Counted from the first letter of the stretch, positions 37,147-46,368 are shown. The stretch: 64,000 nucleotides of DNA from Dyadobacter sandarakinus (GCF_016894445.1 NZ_CP056775.1:2978001-3042000), one strand, 5' to 3'. The notes: a model not told the origin generated them from the letters alone. Numbers and translations are program-made.

Positions 37147-37397
37147 TTAATTGAAGTTATCATCCTTTGGGAAAGGTTGCATGACAATAAAGCCGGGTAC
37201 CGGCATATAATATAACATTTCAGCTATCGGCAGGGTCCCGGAAAGGCCGCATGTTCCGGCGACCAATTTCGCTGGTAGCTCCACATTCAAATAATCAGGT
37301 CTTCCGGCCTGGATGATTGTTACGCCGGAAACAGGATTGGTGACAAGCGTGCCGCTTGCAGATTTTACAATTATAGTTAACCTGTTCGTTTTAGTTG
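37147..37397 (-). other. Open frame without a start codon, possible gene remnant
   Basis: On the minus strand about 83 codons are open between stops. The reading contains TLVTNPVSGVTIIQAGRPDY and MQPFPKDDNFN at its end, with plausible codon use, but no ATG precedes it. It could be the C-terminal remnant of a secreted protein or chance. The rest of the 546-bp gap between the peroxiredoxin and desulfurase genes shows nothing else clear. Confidence 0.25.
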
Positions 37398-37400
37398 ATT

Positions 37401-37436
37401 AAACCATCTCATGCATAAAATGAGATGGTTTTTTGT
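37401..37436 (+). terminator. Hairpin with T-run upstream of the cysteine desulfurase gene
   Basis: AAACCATCTCAT pairs with ATGAGATGGTTT and is followed by TTTTG on the plus strand. No plus-strand gene is seen before it, so it may isolate the downstream operon or end an unrecognised short RNA. Confidence 0.5.
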
Positions 37437-37495
37437 TTAATTTGGTTAAGCAAGAAATGCGCAGGCATCCCGCCCCGCTCCCAACTTTGCCGCCC

Positions 37496-38677
37496 ATGTC
37501 GCTCAAACTTCCCGTATACCTGGACCACAATGCTACTACACCGGTCGATCCGCGTGTTTTACAGGAGATGCTCCCCTACTTTACCGAAAAGTTTGGCAAT
37601 GCAGCCAGCAGGATCCATGCATATGGCTGGGAAGCAGAAGAAGGCGTGGACATGGCACGGGAAAATGTGGCAGCGCTCATCGGTGCCCGACCCAATGAAA
37701 TCGTTTTTACTTCGGGTGCCACTGAGGCCGTCAACCTGGCTTTGAAAGGCATATACGAATCCCTGCAACCCGGCGCCCACATAATTACCGTCGCTACGGA
37801 GCACAAAGCAGTATTGGATACCTGCCGGAAACTTGAAAAAATGGGCGCGGTGGTCACGTACCTGCCGGTACTTCCATCCGGGCTGATCGACCTCCATGTG
37901 CTCGAACAGGCCATAACTCCGCGTACGGTGCTGCTTTCGGTCATGTATGCCAACAATGAAACTGCGGTTATCCAGCCGATCCGGGAGATTGCGGCACTTG
38001 CCCACAAGCATGGCCTGCTGTTTTTTACAGATGCCACGCAGGCAGCAGGGAAAATACCCATTGACGTGCATGCAGACGGCATTGACCTGCTTGCCATGAG
38101 CGCGCACAAAATGTACGGTCCCAAAGGGATCGGGGCATTGTATGTTGGAAAAAAAGTACATCATACACCTGTTATTGCGCAGATCGACGGGGGCGGACAC
38201 GAACGCAGCATGCGCAGCGGCACGCTCAATGTGCCCGGGATCGTAGGCATGGGCAAAGCCGCAGAAATCTGCATGGAGGAAATGAATGCGGAATCAAAGC
38301 GGCTCGCAGCTTTGCGCGACCATTTTGAAGAACAACTACTTGCAATAGAAGGCAGCCGGATCAATGGAAAAGATGCGCCCCGGCTTGCACATGCGACCAA
38401 TATGTCATTTGAAAACATCAATGGGGAAAAACTGATTTTCGCCGCGGGAAGTGACCTGGCTTTTTCAAGAAGCTCTGCATGCTCCTCTGTAACCCTGGAA
38501 CCCAGCCACGTGCTCCGGGCACTCGGACTTTCTGATGAGCTGGTGCATAATTCTTTCCGGTTCAGTTTTGGTCGCTTTTCCACTGAAGAACAGGCAACTT
38601 ATGCCATTAATATCATATCCCGGCTAGTGAAGGAACATCGAGATGAAAGAAATATCGGATATCATAAAATCCTATGA
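37496..38677 (+). CDS. Cysteine desulfurase (NifS/IscS-type)
   Basis: This is a 393-residue PLP enzyme that removes sulfur from cysteine. It starts MSLKLPVYLDHNATTPVD, has the His of ITVATEHKAVLD, the PLP lysine in LLAMSAHKMYGPKGIG and the active Cys in RSSACSSVTLEPSHVLRALG. I used the ATG at 37496 because the family begins there. The gene overlaps an XdhC gene by 35 bp, which suggests that it supplies sulfur for the sulfurated molybdenum cofactor rather than general Fe-S assembly. Confidence 0.9.
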   Translation: MSLKLPVYLDHNATTPVDPRVLQEMLPYFTEKFGNAASRIHAYGWEAEEGVDMARENVAALIGARPNEIVFTSGATEAVNLALKGIYESLQPGAHIITVATEHKAVLDTCRKLEKMGAVVTYLPVLPSGLIDLHVLEQAITPRTVLLSVMYANNETAVIQPIREIAALAHKHGLLFFTDATQAAGKIPIDVHADGIDLLAMSAHKMYGPKGIGALYVGKKVHHTPVIAQIDGGGHERSMRSGTLNVPGIVGMGKAAEICMEEMNAESKRLAALRDHFEEQLLAIEGSRINGKDAPRLAHATNMSFENINGEKLIFAAGSDLAFSRSSACSSVTLEPSHVLRALGLSDELVHNSFRFSFGRFSTEEQATYAINIISRLVKEHRDERNIGYHKIL

Positions 38678-39839
38678 GGCCGCCCGGATCAGCGGCCGGA
38701 AAATGGCACTTGCGACGGTAGTGCATGTAGAAGGCTCCTCCTACCGCCGGCCTGGTGCACGCATGCTCGTTACGGACGATGGCCTGCTTACCGGCGCCAT
38801 CAGCGGCGGCTGCCTGGAAGGCGATGCGCTACGAAAGGCATTGCTGGCCATCAGTCAGGGTAAAAATAAGCTCGTCACATACGATACCACTGACGAGAGC
38901 GACCCGATGCTCGGTGTGCAGCTGGGATGCAATGGCATCGTGCATATTCTGTTTGAACCGATCGACATTGCAAATCCTGAAAACCCCGTAGCATTGCTGA
39001 AAAAGGTAGCGGAAAAAAGACAGTATGCCGTGGTGATAACCCTTTTTGCACTGCATTCCAGAACAGCAGCTCAGCCCGGCACCTGTTTTCTTCAGCTTGA
39101 AAATGATGCTGAATACCAGGCTGTACCCGAGCAAGCCGGCTTGCTGACAGCGGAGGCTACCAGGGCTCGCAACATGAAGCAGTCTGATTTCAGGCAGGTA
39201 GAATTCCGGGGACAGCAATTTACAGCATTTGTCGAGTACCTGGCACCGGCGCCTTCACTGGTGATTGTCGGGGCGGGAAATGATACCATTCCGCTCATGC
39301 AAATGGCCAGCGTTCTGGGATGGAAAATTACGGTGGTAGATGGCCGCCCGGCCCATGCCACGATCCAGCGGTTTCCGACGGCTGACCAGGTGATTGTTGC
39401 ACGGGCAGAGGATGTACTGACGCAGATTGAACCCGACGAGCGTACCTTTTTTACGCTCATGACACACAATTACAACTATGACCTTACCCTGCTGGCAGCC
39501 CTGATCAGGGAAGAAAAATGCCATTACATAGGCGCACTAGGCCCCAAAAAGAAGCTTGAAAGAATGTTTTCCGACCTTGCTGAAAGAAACATTGTTCTGA
39601 CACCCGAACAAAAGAGCAAAATATACGGGCCCATCGGTCTGGACATTGGTGCGGAAACTTCGGAAGAAATTGCGCTTGCTGTCCTGGCAGAAATCAAGGC
39701 GGTACTCGAAGGCAAAAATGGCACCTCGCTCCGGGAGAAAGCTGATACAATACATAGCCGTCATCCGGTTCAGCAGCAGACTTCGGCCAGTAAGGTGAGC
39801 GATTTTGCCTGCGCTATTCAAACTGCTGAATTGTCATGA
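38643..39839 (+). CDS. XdhC/CoxI family molybdenum cofactor insertion protein
   Basis: This is a 398-residue protein with an N-terminal XdhC_CoxI domain (GSSYRRPGARMLVTDDGLLT, GAISGGCLEGDALRKAL) and a C-terminal Rossmann-type XdhC_C domain (LVIVGAGNDTIPLMQMASVL up to GLDIGAETSEEIALAVLAEI). XdhC binds molybdenum cofactor, helps its sulfuration and hands it to xanthine dehydrogenase-type enzymes. It is flanked by a cysteine desulfurase and a MobA-like gene with overlaps on both sides. Confidence 0.9.
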   Translation: MKEISDIIKSYEAARISGRKMALATVVHVEGSSYRRPGARMLVTDDGLLTGAISGGCLEGDALRKALLAISQGKNKLVTYDTTDESDPMLGVQLGCNGIVHILFEPIDIANPENPVALLKKVAEKRQYAVVITLFALHSRTAAQPGTCFLQLENDAEYQAVPEQAGLLTAEATRARNMKQSDFRQVEFRGQQFTAFVEYLAPAPSLVIVGAGNDTIPLMQMASVLGWKITVVDGRPAHATIQRFPTADQVIVARAEDVLTQIEPDERTFFTLMTHNYNYDLTLLAALIREEKCHYIGALGPKKKLERMFSDLAERNIVLTPEQKSKIYGPIGLDIGAETSEEIALAVLAEIKAVLEGKNGTSLREKADTIHSRHPVQQQTSASKVSDFACAIQTAELS

Positions 39840-40429
39840 CCGGGATTATCATCCTTGCGGCGGGCAATTCTTCACGGTTGGGCAAGCCCAAGCAGCTGCT
39901 TCATTTTCGCGGCCAGTCCCTGCTGTCACATATGGTACAGGAAGCTTTGAACGTACAGGAAAAAGTAGTATTTGTAGTGACAGGTGCAAAGCAGGAGCTG
40001 ATTGACGCTGAAATCGGGCAGAAACCCGTTCACCTGATTTACAATCCCGATTGGGAAACGGGCATGGGCTCATCCATTGCTGCCGGGGTTAAGGCACTTT
40101 GCTCCATGTATCCACAACTTCAAGCAGTTATAATTGCAGTGTGCGACCAGCCATTTGTAAATGCCGAACATCTGAAACAGCTGATCGCCACAGCAGAACA
40201 TTCCCCCGAAAATATCATTGCGAGCGCCTATGCAGGTACAATGGGGACACCCGCCCTTTTTCCTAATCTCTTTTTTGACGAACTGAAAGCATTAACCGGA
40301 CAGGAAGGTGCCAAAAAGCTTTTTACCAGACATGCAAGCCAGCTTTCTTCGGTCCATTTTCCCTCGGGCGAAACAGACATCGATACTCACGAGGATTATG
40401 AAAAGTTGTTGAAATCGACGGGTTTGTAG
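39836..40429 (+). CDS. MocA/MobA-like molybdenum cofactor nucleotidyltransferase
   Basis: This is a 197-residue protein with an NTP-transferase fold: IIILAAGNSSRLGKPKQLLH at the N-terminus, then DWETGMGSSIAAGVKAL and VCDQPFVNAEHLKQLI. It resembles MocA, which adds CMP to molybdopterin to form the cytosine dinucleotide cofactor. The 4-bp overlap (ATGA) with xdhC supports a joint role. The molybdenum hydroxylase itself is not in the window. Confidence 0.87.
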   Translation: MTGIIILAAGNSSRLGKPKQLLHFRGQSLLSHMVQEALNVQEKVVFVVTGAKQELIDAEIGQKPVHLIYNPDWETGMGSSIAAGVKALCSMYPQLQAVIIAVCDQPFVNAEHLKQLIATAEHSPENIIASAYAGTMGTPALFPNLFFDELKALTGQEGAKKLFTRHASQLSSVHFPSGETDIDTHEDYEKLLKSTGL

Positions 40430-40458
40430 ATTTGGGACTTGCCTGATACGTACAAAAG

Positions 40459-41202
40459 TCACAGACGGGCCAGTTGCTTCCTGTAATCTTCAAGCATTTG
40501 AATGGATTCCTGAAAATCATCTTCCGCAATCAGCGCCACTGTAAAATCCTTCTTTAATGTGCCTTTGGGTTCGAGCGTGCCTTTTTTGAGATTTTCCAGC
40601 ATTTGGGGTAAACGCTGGCGGGCAATCTGATGTAATTCAAGACTAACCTGAACCTGCTTTTGCGTTTCAGCTACCAGTTTTGAAAATACCTCAGGGTCGG
40701 TTGTCTGCTTCAATGCAGTAAGCCCTTGCAGAATGGTAGCAAACCGGCCGGTTTTGGCAGCAATCAGTTCTTCAACTAAAAACTGCAGTTGCTCGTGTTT
40801 GGATTGATGCAGCAAATCGTATTGATGTAACAAGGAATTGGCATATTTATCGCGGAAGTGCCGGATCAGCACAGTATCACTTTGATGCTCAACTAAAAAC
40901 TTCTTATAAGCAATCCATGCATTTTGCCGTTCCAGGGCATCTGATTTTGCATGCTTGTCAGGAATTGCGATTGGATGAAGGTGATCCAATGTAGCTGCTA
41001 CCTGCGCCTCTTGCTGAAAGTCATTGTCAGTCGGATTATTACCCTGACTGATCCTGTATGTTGGGAAGGCTTTTTCCTGTCCATCATCTTTCCTCGTAAA
41101 ATGGTATTCCATGCCGGGCTTTGTAGTTGCCGGCTCCTTGTCCGTACAACCTGCCAGAAAGATCAATATTCCCGTAACAATCAGGTTTGTTATCATTTTC
41201 AT
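40459..41202 (-). CDS. Hypothetical lipoprotein
   Basis: From the ATG at 41202 this is a 247-residue lipoprotein with lipobox LIFLAGCTDKEP (Cys about residue 18). The mature part is helical and charged, with Gln- and Lys-rich stretches. I do not recognise the family. It is last in a minus-strand run with a small secreted protein and a short helix-turn-helix gene. Confidence 0.5.
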   Translation of the reverse strand: MKMITNLIVTGILIFLAGCTDKEPATTKPGMEYHFTRKDDGQEKAFPTYRISQGNNPTDNDFQQEAQVAATLDHLHPIAIPDKHAKSDALERQNAWIAYKKFLVEHQSDTVLIRHFRDKYANSLLHQYDLLHQSKHEQLQFLVEELIAAKTGRFATILQGLTALKQTTDPEVFSKLVAETQKQVQVSLELHQIARQRLPQMLENLKKGTLEPKGTLKKDFTVALIAEDDFQESIQMLEDYRKQLARL

Positions 41203-41219
41203 AAGTTGATTGGTTTGAG

Positions 41220-41507
41220 CTAAACGTACTGACATCCTATGGCTTGCTGAGCATCACTTATGCTGATATAATAAGATGAAGTACCCAGGTACATGCCATT
41301 CATAAAAAATGACTTGGAAACCAAAGCAGATCCGGATGCAGGGCTGCAACAACCATTCTGAGTACTAAAACTAACTTGCCCATACACGACAAAACCATTA
41401 TCAATTACTGTATCAGCGCCAGTACAAAATATAGCTTTGCCATATAAATTGTAAGTGAACATGGTTGCAATACAGCAACTCAACATGGCCAGTTTGACCT
41501 TTTTCAT
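41220..41507 (-). CDS. Small secreted protein (95 residues)
   Basis: A signal peptide (VKLAMLSCCIATMFTYNLYG) precedes a 70-residue mature part with a CC pair in NGCCSPASGS and two other Cys residues, which could form disulfides. No family is recognised. The next gene (lipoprotein) starts 17 bp downstream, so the two are probably co-transcribed. Confidence 0.5.
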   Translation of the reverse strand: MKKVKLAMLSCCIATMFTYNLYGKAIFCTGADTVIDNGFVVYGQVSFSTQNGCCSPASGSALVSKSFFMNGMYLGTSSYYISISDAQQAIGCQYV

Positions 41508-41630
41508 ATGTTTGAAGTTAGTGTGAAAACCTTTTCTGATCAGCTGCGCAGCTTGTGCAAACTTGATAGGAATTTGTTCACTTTACAACGGAAAAAGTTG
41601 GTCAAAACCGGACAAAGCTGGACAACAGTG

Positions 41631-41789
41631 TTAACCTTTCAGCTGCCGAAGTATTTCGGAGTAAGTATGCGGCGGAATAAGACCTGCTGGCAATGTGATG
41701 TTCATTGCGGAAAGCTTCCGGGAAAGTGTCTTAATGGATATACCAAGCTCAATAGCCAGCTCCTGACGGGTTTTGTAACATTCTTTCAT
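41631..41789 (-). CDS. Short helix-turn-helix protein (52 residues)
   Basis: The minus strand encodes MKECYKTRQELAIELGISIK, then TLSRKLSAMNITLPAGLIPP, then HTYSEILRQLKG. The segment TRQELAIELGISIKTLSRKL is a good helix-turn-helix. It is too short for routine gene calls. An inverted repeat lies 10 bp upstream and may be its operator. It precedes the secreted protein and lipoprotein genes on the same strand, so it may regulate them. The function is inferred from the motif alone. Confidence 0.6.
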   Translation of the reverse strand: MKECYKTRQELAIELGISIKTLSRKLSAMNITLPAGLIPPHTYSEILRQLKG

Positions 41790-41798
41790 TGTATGCGT

Positions 41799-41816
41799 GT
41801 ATAGTTTTACTTATAC
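41799..41816. promoter_or_regulatory. Inverted repeat upstream of the short helix-turn-helix gene
   Basis: GTATAGTTTTACTTATAC has 5-bp arms (GTATA, TATAC) around an AT-rich centre and sits 10 bp before the start codon. It may be an operator for self-control. Confidence 0.35.
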
Positions 41817-41926
41817 AATGATATTAAATTTAGTTAGATCAGGAAATGTACCAGAGATTTATCAACCTTTAAATATCTCACGCAGTTTCAAAATACACTG
41901 AGGCAATTAACTGCCACGGTATGCCT

Positions 41927-41976
41927 GTAAATACGAAAGCAGCCACCCTTCTCAAGGTGCCTGCTTTCGTATTTAC
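41927..41976 (-). terminator. Long inverted repeat after the pentose phosphate operon
   Basis: GTAAATACGAAAGCAG pairs exactly with CTGCTTTCGTATTTAC, with further CCACC-GGTG pairing inside. It lies 21 bp beyond the pgl stop and should end the gnd-zwf-pgl transcript. Confidence 0.75.
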
Positions 41977-41997
41977 GATTAAAAACTTCTTGTAAGA

Positions 41998-42726
41998 TTA
42001 CTTTGTATGCAACCCTGCCGCGGCAGCTTCGTCCACAAACCAGTGCAGCTGTCCGTTTTCAGGACTGATGATCTGTGACGGGTATTTATCTACATCAAGG
42101 TCTCCCTGTAAAACCTGCCGGAGCGTTTCTGCTTTTCCGGCTCCCGCTGCCAGAAACACCACCGCAGCCGACTTATTCACCACGGGGGCAGTGAGGGTAA
42201 TGCGGTGCATATCCTGTGCAGGCAGGAAAAATGAGGTAGCCCAGGCGGATTCCTCATGTACCACGGGCATTCCCGGAAACAAAGAAAGTGTATGGCCATC
42301 ATCGCCCATACCCAGTAGCGTCAGATCGAAAGTCGTTTCCGAATCTGAAAAATAGGATTTCAGTACCTGCTCGTACGCAGCGGCAGACTCCTCGGGCGTA
42401 ATGTCGGTACGCATAACGTGAATGTTTTCCCGGATCACTCCTACCTTATCCAGCAAGGCTTCAAAGCACATTCTGGCATTGTTCCTCTCATCCTCAAAAG
42501 GCACTGCACGCTCGTCACCCCAGAAAAAATGGACTTTTTCCCAGTGAATCAGCTCCTTGTAAGGTGTGGCAGCCAGCAGCGCATACAGCTGTTTGGGCGT
42601 ACTTCCACCGGAAAGTACCAGTGTAAACCTGTCCTGGGTCGTCAGTACGTCGGCAATGTAAGTGGCCATCCACGCAGCCAGGCTTTCGCTAAGCTGCGTG
42701 GAATCTTTTGCAATATGCAGTTTCAT
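41998..42726 (-). CDS. pgl: 6-phosphogluconolactonase
   Basis: This 242-residue enzyme hydrolyses 6-phosphogluconolactone in the oxidative pentose phosphate pathway. Motifs include FTLVLSGGSTPKQLYALLA, VHFFWGDERAVPFEDERNN and DLTLLGMGDDGHTLSLFPG, typical of the DevB-type lactonase. It is the last gene of the gnd-zwf-pgl operon, 6 bp after zwf. Confidence 0.93.
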   Translation of the reverse strand: MKLHIAKDSTQLSESLAAWMATYIADVLTTQDRFTLVLSGGSTPKQLYALLAATPYKELIHWEKVHFFWGDERAVPFEDERNNARMCFEALLDKVGVIRENIHVMRTDITPEESAAAYEQVLKSYFSDSETTFDLTLLGMGDDGHTLSLFPGMPVVHEESAWATSFFLPAQDMHRITLTAPVVNKSAAVVFLAAGAGKAETLRQVLQGDLDVDKYPSQIISPENGQLHWFVDEAAAAGLHTK

Positions 42727-42732
42727 AAGCTA

Positions 42733-44241
42733 TCAGTCTGCCGGAGGCAGGTTTATCCAGGTATGTCCGTCCCGCGCAATGAGCGCATCCGCCTCATCGG
42801 GGCCCCATGAATCAGGCGCATAGTTCGGAAAATCCTGCGGACTTCTGCTTTCCCAGGTTTCCAGAATCGGCATGATCACCTTCCAGGCAGCATCTACCTG
42901 GTCATTTCTCATAAACAAGGTTGCATCACCCTCCATCACATCCAGCAGCAGTGTTTCGTATGCCTCGGGTGCATGGTCACCGGCTACTGCGTCATAATCA
43001 AAGGTCATTTCCACCGGATCCAGCGTCATCGTTTGTCCGGGGCGCTTGGCCTGAAAGCGGATACTGATATCCATATCCGGCTGAATACTGATCGTCAAAC
43101 GGTTGGAACGCCAGGTTTCGGCAGCTTCGCTTGGAAACGCATAGTGCGGAGCAGCTTTAAACTGAAGGGTAATATGCGTCGCTTTCTGGTTGAGGTACTT
43201 TCCGGTTCTCACATAAAAAGGTACACCCTGCCAGCGCCAGTTATCAATGTAGAACTTGGCAGCAGCAAATGTTTCTGTATTGGAATGCGGGTCAACCCCC
43301 TCCTCGTGACGGTAGCTTACTACCTTTTCACCCTTTTTCCAGCCTCCTGCATACTGGCCGCGTACGGCAAAGTCGTGCACCTGATCCTTCGTAATCGGCC
43401 GGATCGCATTGAGCACATCCACCTTTTTATTCCGGATTTCATTGGCGTCAAAGGATACCGGCGGCTCCATCGCGATCATACAGAGTATCTGCAGAATATG
43501 GTTTTGCACCATATCGCGCAAAGCACCCGCATGCTCAAAGTACCCGCCACGGCCTTCCAGCCCGACACTTTCTGCGGCAGTGATCTGAATATGGTCAATG
43601 TAGTTACGATTCCATAGTGGCTCAAACAATGCATTTGCAAAGCGCAGTGCCAGAATGTTCTGTACGGTTTCTTTTCCGAGGTAATGATCAATCCGGAAAA
43701 TCTGCTCTTCCGTAAACATGCTCGAAAGCAGCTGATTGAGCTCGTGCGCACTTTGCAGGTCGTGACCGAATGGTTTTTCAACCACAATGCGTGCAGTACC
43801 GCGGTCTGAGCAAATCTGTAATGCACCCAGCTTCTGCGCAATGGAAGGTACCAGCTGCGGAGCTACTGCCAGGTAGAATATCACATTGGGATGAACTCCC
43901 CACTCTTCCTCCTTGGCTTTCACCAGATCGGTGATCAGGTGATAGGCTTCGGCATCGTCCCCGTCCATCTGCAGGTAAGTGACATGCTCGCTGAATTCCT
44001 GCCAATGCCCGTTGAGCTTGCCTTTCCGGCGTGAAAACTTGGTTACGCCATCCAGCAGGTGCGTGCGGTATGCATCATTGGAATACGGACTGCGTCCGAT
44101 CCCGGCGATGGCAAACTTTTCGGGCATCCACTGGTCCAGGAAAAGATTATATAAAGCAGGAGTAAGTTTCCGGTAATTGAGATCGCCGCTTCCACCAAAG
44201 ATAAATAGTACCGAGGCAGGCGGGCGTTTGTTGGTTTGCAT
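42733..44241 (-). CDS. zwf: Glucose-6-phosphate 1-dehydrogenase
   Basis: This is a 502-residue NADP-type dehydrogenase. The nucleotide site is LFIFGGSGDLNYRKLTPALY, the substrate site is FRIDHYLGKETVQNILALRF with the catalytic His, and EKPFGHDLQSAHELN is present. I used the ATG at 44241 because the upstream 9 residues overlap gnd and do not belong to the family. It lies between gnd and pgl on the same strand. Confidence 0.94.
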   Translation of the reverse strand: MQTNKRPPASVLFIFGGSGDLNYRKLTPALYNLFLDQWMPEKFAIAGIGRSPYSNDAYRTHLLDGVTKFSRRKGKLNGHWQEFSEHVTYLQMDGDDAEAYHLITDLVKAKEEEWGVHPNVIFYLAVAPQLVPSIAQKLGALQICSDRGTARIVVEKPFGHDLQSAHELNQLLSSMFTEEQIFRIDHYLGKETVQNILALRFANALFEPLWNRNYIDHIQITAAESVGLEGRGGYFEHAGALRDMVQNHILQILCMIAMEPPVSFDANEIRNKKVDVLNAIRPITKDQVHDFAVRGQYAGGWKKGEKVVSYRHEEGVDPHSNTETFAAAKFYIDNWRWQGVPFYVRTGKYLNQKATHITLQFKAAPHYAFPSEAAETWRSNRLTISIQPDMDISIRFQAKRPGQTMTLDPVEMTFDYDAVAGDHAPEAYETLLLDVMEGDATLFMRNDQVDAAWKVIMPILETWESRSPQDFPNYAPDSWGPDEADALIARDGHTWINLPPAD

Positions 44242-44252
44242 ATGACGACTGT

Positions 44253-45665
44253 TTATTGTTGTCCCCACTCCGTATGGAAAGTGCCGGGGATATCGATTCG
44301 TTGATAAGTATGCGCTCCAAAGTAATCGCGTTGCGCCTGGATCAGGTTGGTAGGCATCCGGCCGGTCCTGTAAGCATCAAAATACGCAAGAGCTGACATA
44401 TGACCTGCTGCTGCTGTTCCCGAGTTAGCTGCAAAAGTGACCAGGGCGCGCATATTCTCTTCCTTCGATTTAACGAGTGCAGCTACGTCTTGGTTCAGCA
44501 GAATGTTGGACAATTCCGGCGATTGCTGATATGCAGTTGTGAAAACTTCGAGCAGGGAAGAACGAATAATACAACCGCCACGCCATACACTCACGACTTC
44601 GGGCAATGGAATTTCCATAGCCAGGTCCTTGGAAGCCTGGAAAAGCATGGCCAGTCCCTGTGCATAGGCCAGGATCGTTGAAAACAACAATCCGTCATGT
44701 ACAAGCGGAAGCAGCTCATCCAGCGTGAGGATACTTTTGCTCTCATCACCATAAATCTGTGCGGCAGCTTCACGCTCCTCTTTATAACCCGACAATGTCC
44801 GCATGGCTACCGCGGTGTCGATCACCGGCACGGCCACAGGCAGCTCCATTGAATCCTGGGACGTCCATTTGCCGGTACCTTTGGAACCCGCTTTATCAGA
44901 TATTACATCTACGAGGTCAGCGCCGGATTTTTCGTCTTTTTGTAAAAAAATTTCAGAGGTAATCTCAACCAGGAACGATTGCAGGTCACCTTCATTCCAC
45001 TGCCTGAAAACTTCATGAAGCTGGGCATTGGTCGCACCGGCCGATTTGAGCAATGCATAACATTCACTGATCAGCTGCATGATGGCGTACTCGATCCCGT
45101 TATGTACCATTTTGACATAATGTCCGGCACCTTCCCTGCCCAGGTAGGCCACGCAGGGGGTTCCGTTCACCTTGGCAGCGATTGCTTCGAGCATGGGACG
45201 TACGTTCTGATAGGCTTCCTGGTCACCGCCGGGCATAATACTCGGCCCGGTACGTGCACCTTTCTCACCACCCGAAACACCAATACCCATGAAATGGATA
45301 TTCTTGTCACGCAGGTACTTAACCCTTCTGAGGGTGTCTGTATAATGTGAGTTACCGCCATCAATGACCACATCGCCTTCGTCCAGCAAAGGGAGCAATG
45401 AGGCAATCACATCGTCCACCGGCTGACCCGCAGGTACCAGCATCATTACTTTCCGGGGACGTTGTAAAAGCTGTATCATCTGCGCAAGCTCGCCTACACC
45501 TTTCACCGTAGTACCTGCCGAGGCCGACGATTCAAGTGCCGCGTTTTTGGCAGCATCCTTGTCAAAACCGATTACGGAAAAACCGTGGTCGGCCATATTC
45601 AGCAACAGGTTCCTCCCCATTACCCCAAGGCCGATCATTCCAAAGTCGAATGCATTATCTGACAT
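44253..45665 (-). CDS. gnd: 6-phosphogluconate dehydrogenase, decarboxylating
   Basis: This 470-residue enzyme converts 6-phosphogluconate to ribulose 5-phosphate. The N-terminal Rossmann motif is IGLGVMGRNLLLNMADHGFS, the substrate site GVSGGEKGARTGPSIMPGG is clear, and the catalytic Lys lies in GREGAGHYVKMVHNGIEYA. The C-terminal helical domain includes DAYRTGRMPTNLIQAQRDYF. It is first in the pentose phosphate operon. Confidence 0.95.
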   Translation of the reverse strand: MSDNAFDFGMIGLGVMGRNLLLNMADHGFSVIGFDKDAAKNAALESSASAGTTVKGVGELAQMIQLLQRPRKVMMLVPAGQPVDDVIASLLPLLDEGDVVIDGGNSHYTDTLRRVKYLRDKNIHFMGIGVSGGEKGARTGPSIMPGGDQEAYQNVRPMLEAIAAKVNGTPCVAYLGREGAGHYVKMVHNGIEYAIMQLISECYALLKSAGATNAQLHEVFRQWNEGDLQSFLVEITSEIFLQKDEKSGADLVDVISDKAGSKGTGKWTSQDSMELPVAVPVIDTAVAMRTLSGYKEEREAAAQIYGDESKSILTLDELLPLVHDGLLFSTILAYAQGLAMLFQASKDLAMEIPLPEVVSVWRGGCIIRSSLLEVFTTAYQQSPELSNILLNQDVAALVKSKEENMRALVTFAANSGTAAAGHMSALAYFDAYRTGRMPTNLIQAQRDYFGAHTYQRIDIPGTFHTEWGQQ

Positions 45666-45844
45666 AGTAGTAAAGTCTAAAATAAAGTCACCTGCAATAT
45701 TAAGGGAATTTGGGTTCCAGATGAGGTTTTAGGGATTTTTGTTGGAAGAAGCGGATAAAATATCAATACCGCGATTTTAGATGTACAGAATAACTTCTAT
45801 ATTTATACTGTCAAACATTTTGTAGTATTTGTAAACGAAGTTCT

Positions 45845-46357
45845 ATGCCTACCACCACAAATTATCAGCCTACCCTCAGCAAGGCACCTGTCAGGGAATA
45901 TGATGTAATCCGCCTGAAAGCGCCCATGCAGGTTTTTACAATACTGCCTGAAAAATTCCTGGACCCTGAACGTCCCTATTCGCTCAGGCGTGTAGTGCGG
46001 CTTGTGGCCGTAGGTGACCCGATCCAGAACCCGGCGGAAATAGCCCGGCTGAGAGGAAAAGTACAGGGAGAGATCGAAAAGATCCTTGAAATGCCGGGAT
46101 TGAGCTACTCTGCCGATCTGGTATCGAGCTTTGTAAATTACGTTCTGCCTGAAGTTTCAGCGGATACGTTCACAGTGCCTGAGGGAGAGTACCTGGTCAT
46201 GCGCGCGAGTGAGGATGCGCTTGGGGCCACCGAGATCATCGCCCGCAAGTTTGATAAAGATCATTTTCAGGAAAAGCTGGTGGTCAGCTTTCTGCTCGGA
46301 TCGGGCAGGCCGGGCAGCATTGCGGGTGTAGAAGTGGTGAAAAATTTGTTTGAGTAA
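45845..46357 (+). CDS. Hypothetical 170-residue protein
   Basis: This is a soluble protein without signal peptide or membrane helix. It contains LRRVVRLVAVGDPIQNPAEI and LVVSFLLGSGRPGSIAGVEV. I do not recognise the family. The gene is single; it is divergent from gnd and convergent with a glycosyltransferase-like gene. Confidence 0.5.
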   Translation: MPTTTNYQPTLSKAPVREYDVIRLKAPMQVFTILPEKFLDPERPYSLRRVVRLVAVGDPIQNPAEIARLRGKVQGEIEKILEMPGLSYSADLVSSFVNYVLPEVSADTFTVPEGEYLVMRASEDALGATEIIARKFDKDHFQEKLVVSFLLGSGRPGSIAGVEVVKNLFE

Positions 46358-46368
46358 TTATCCGTACT

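Noticed and set aside
37559-38583. Several minus-strand frames over the cysteine desulfurase gene
   Set aside because: All motifs of the desulfurase lie on the plus strand; the others are shadows.
41508-41804. Plus-strand open frame of 98 codons
   Set aside because: It lies opposite the short helix-turn-helix gene, has no protein-like features, and the minus strand gives the better coding explanation.
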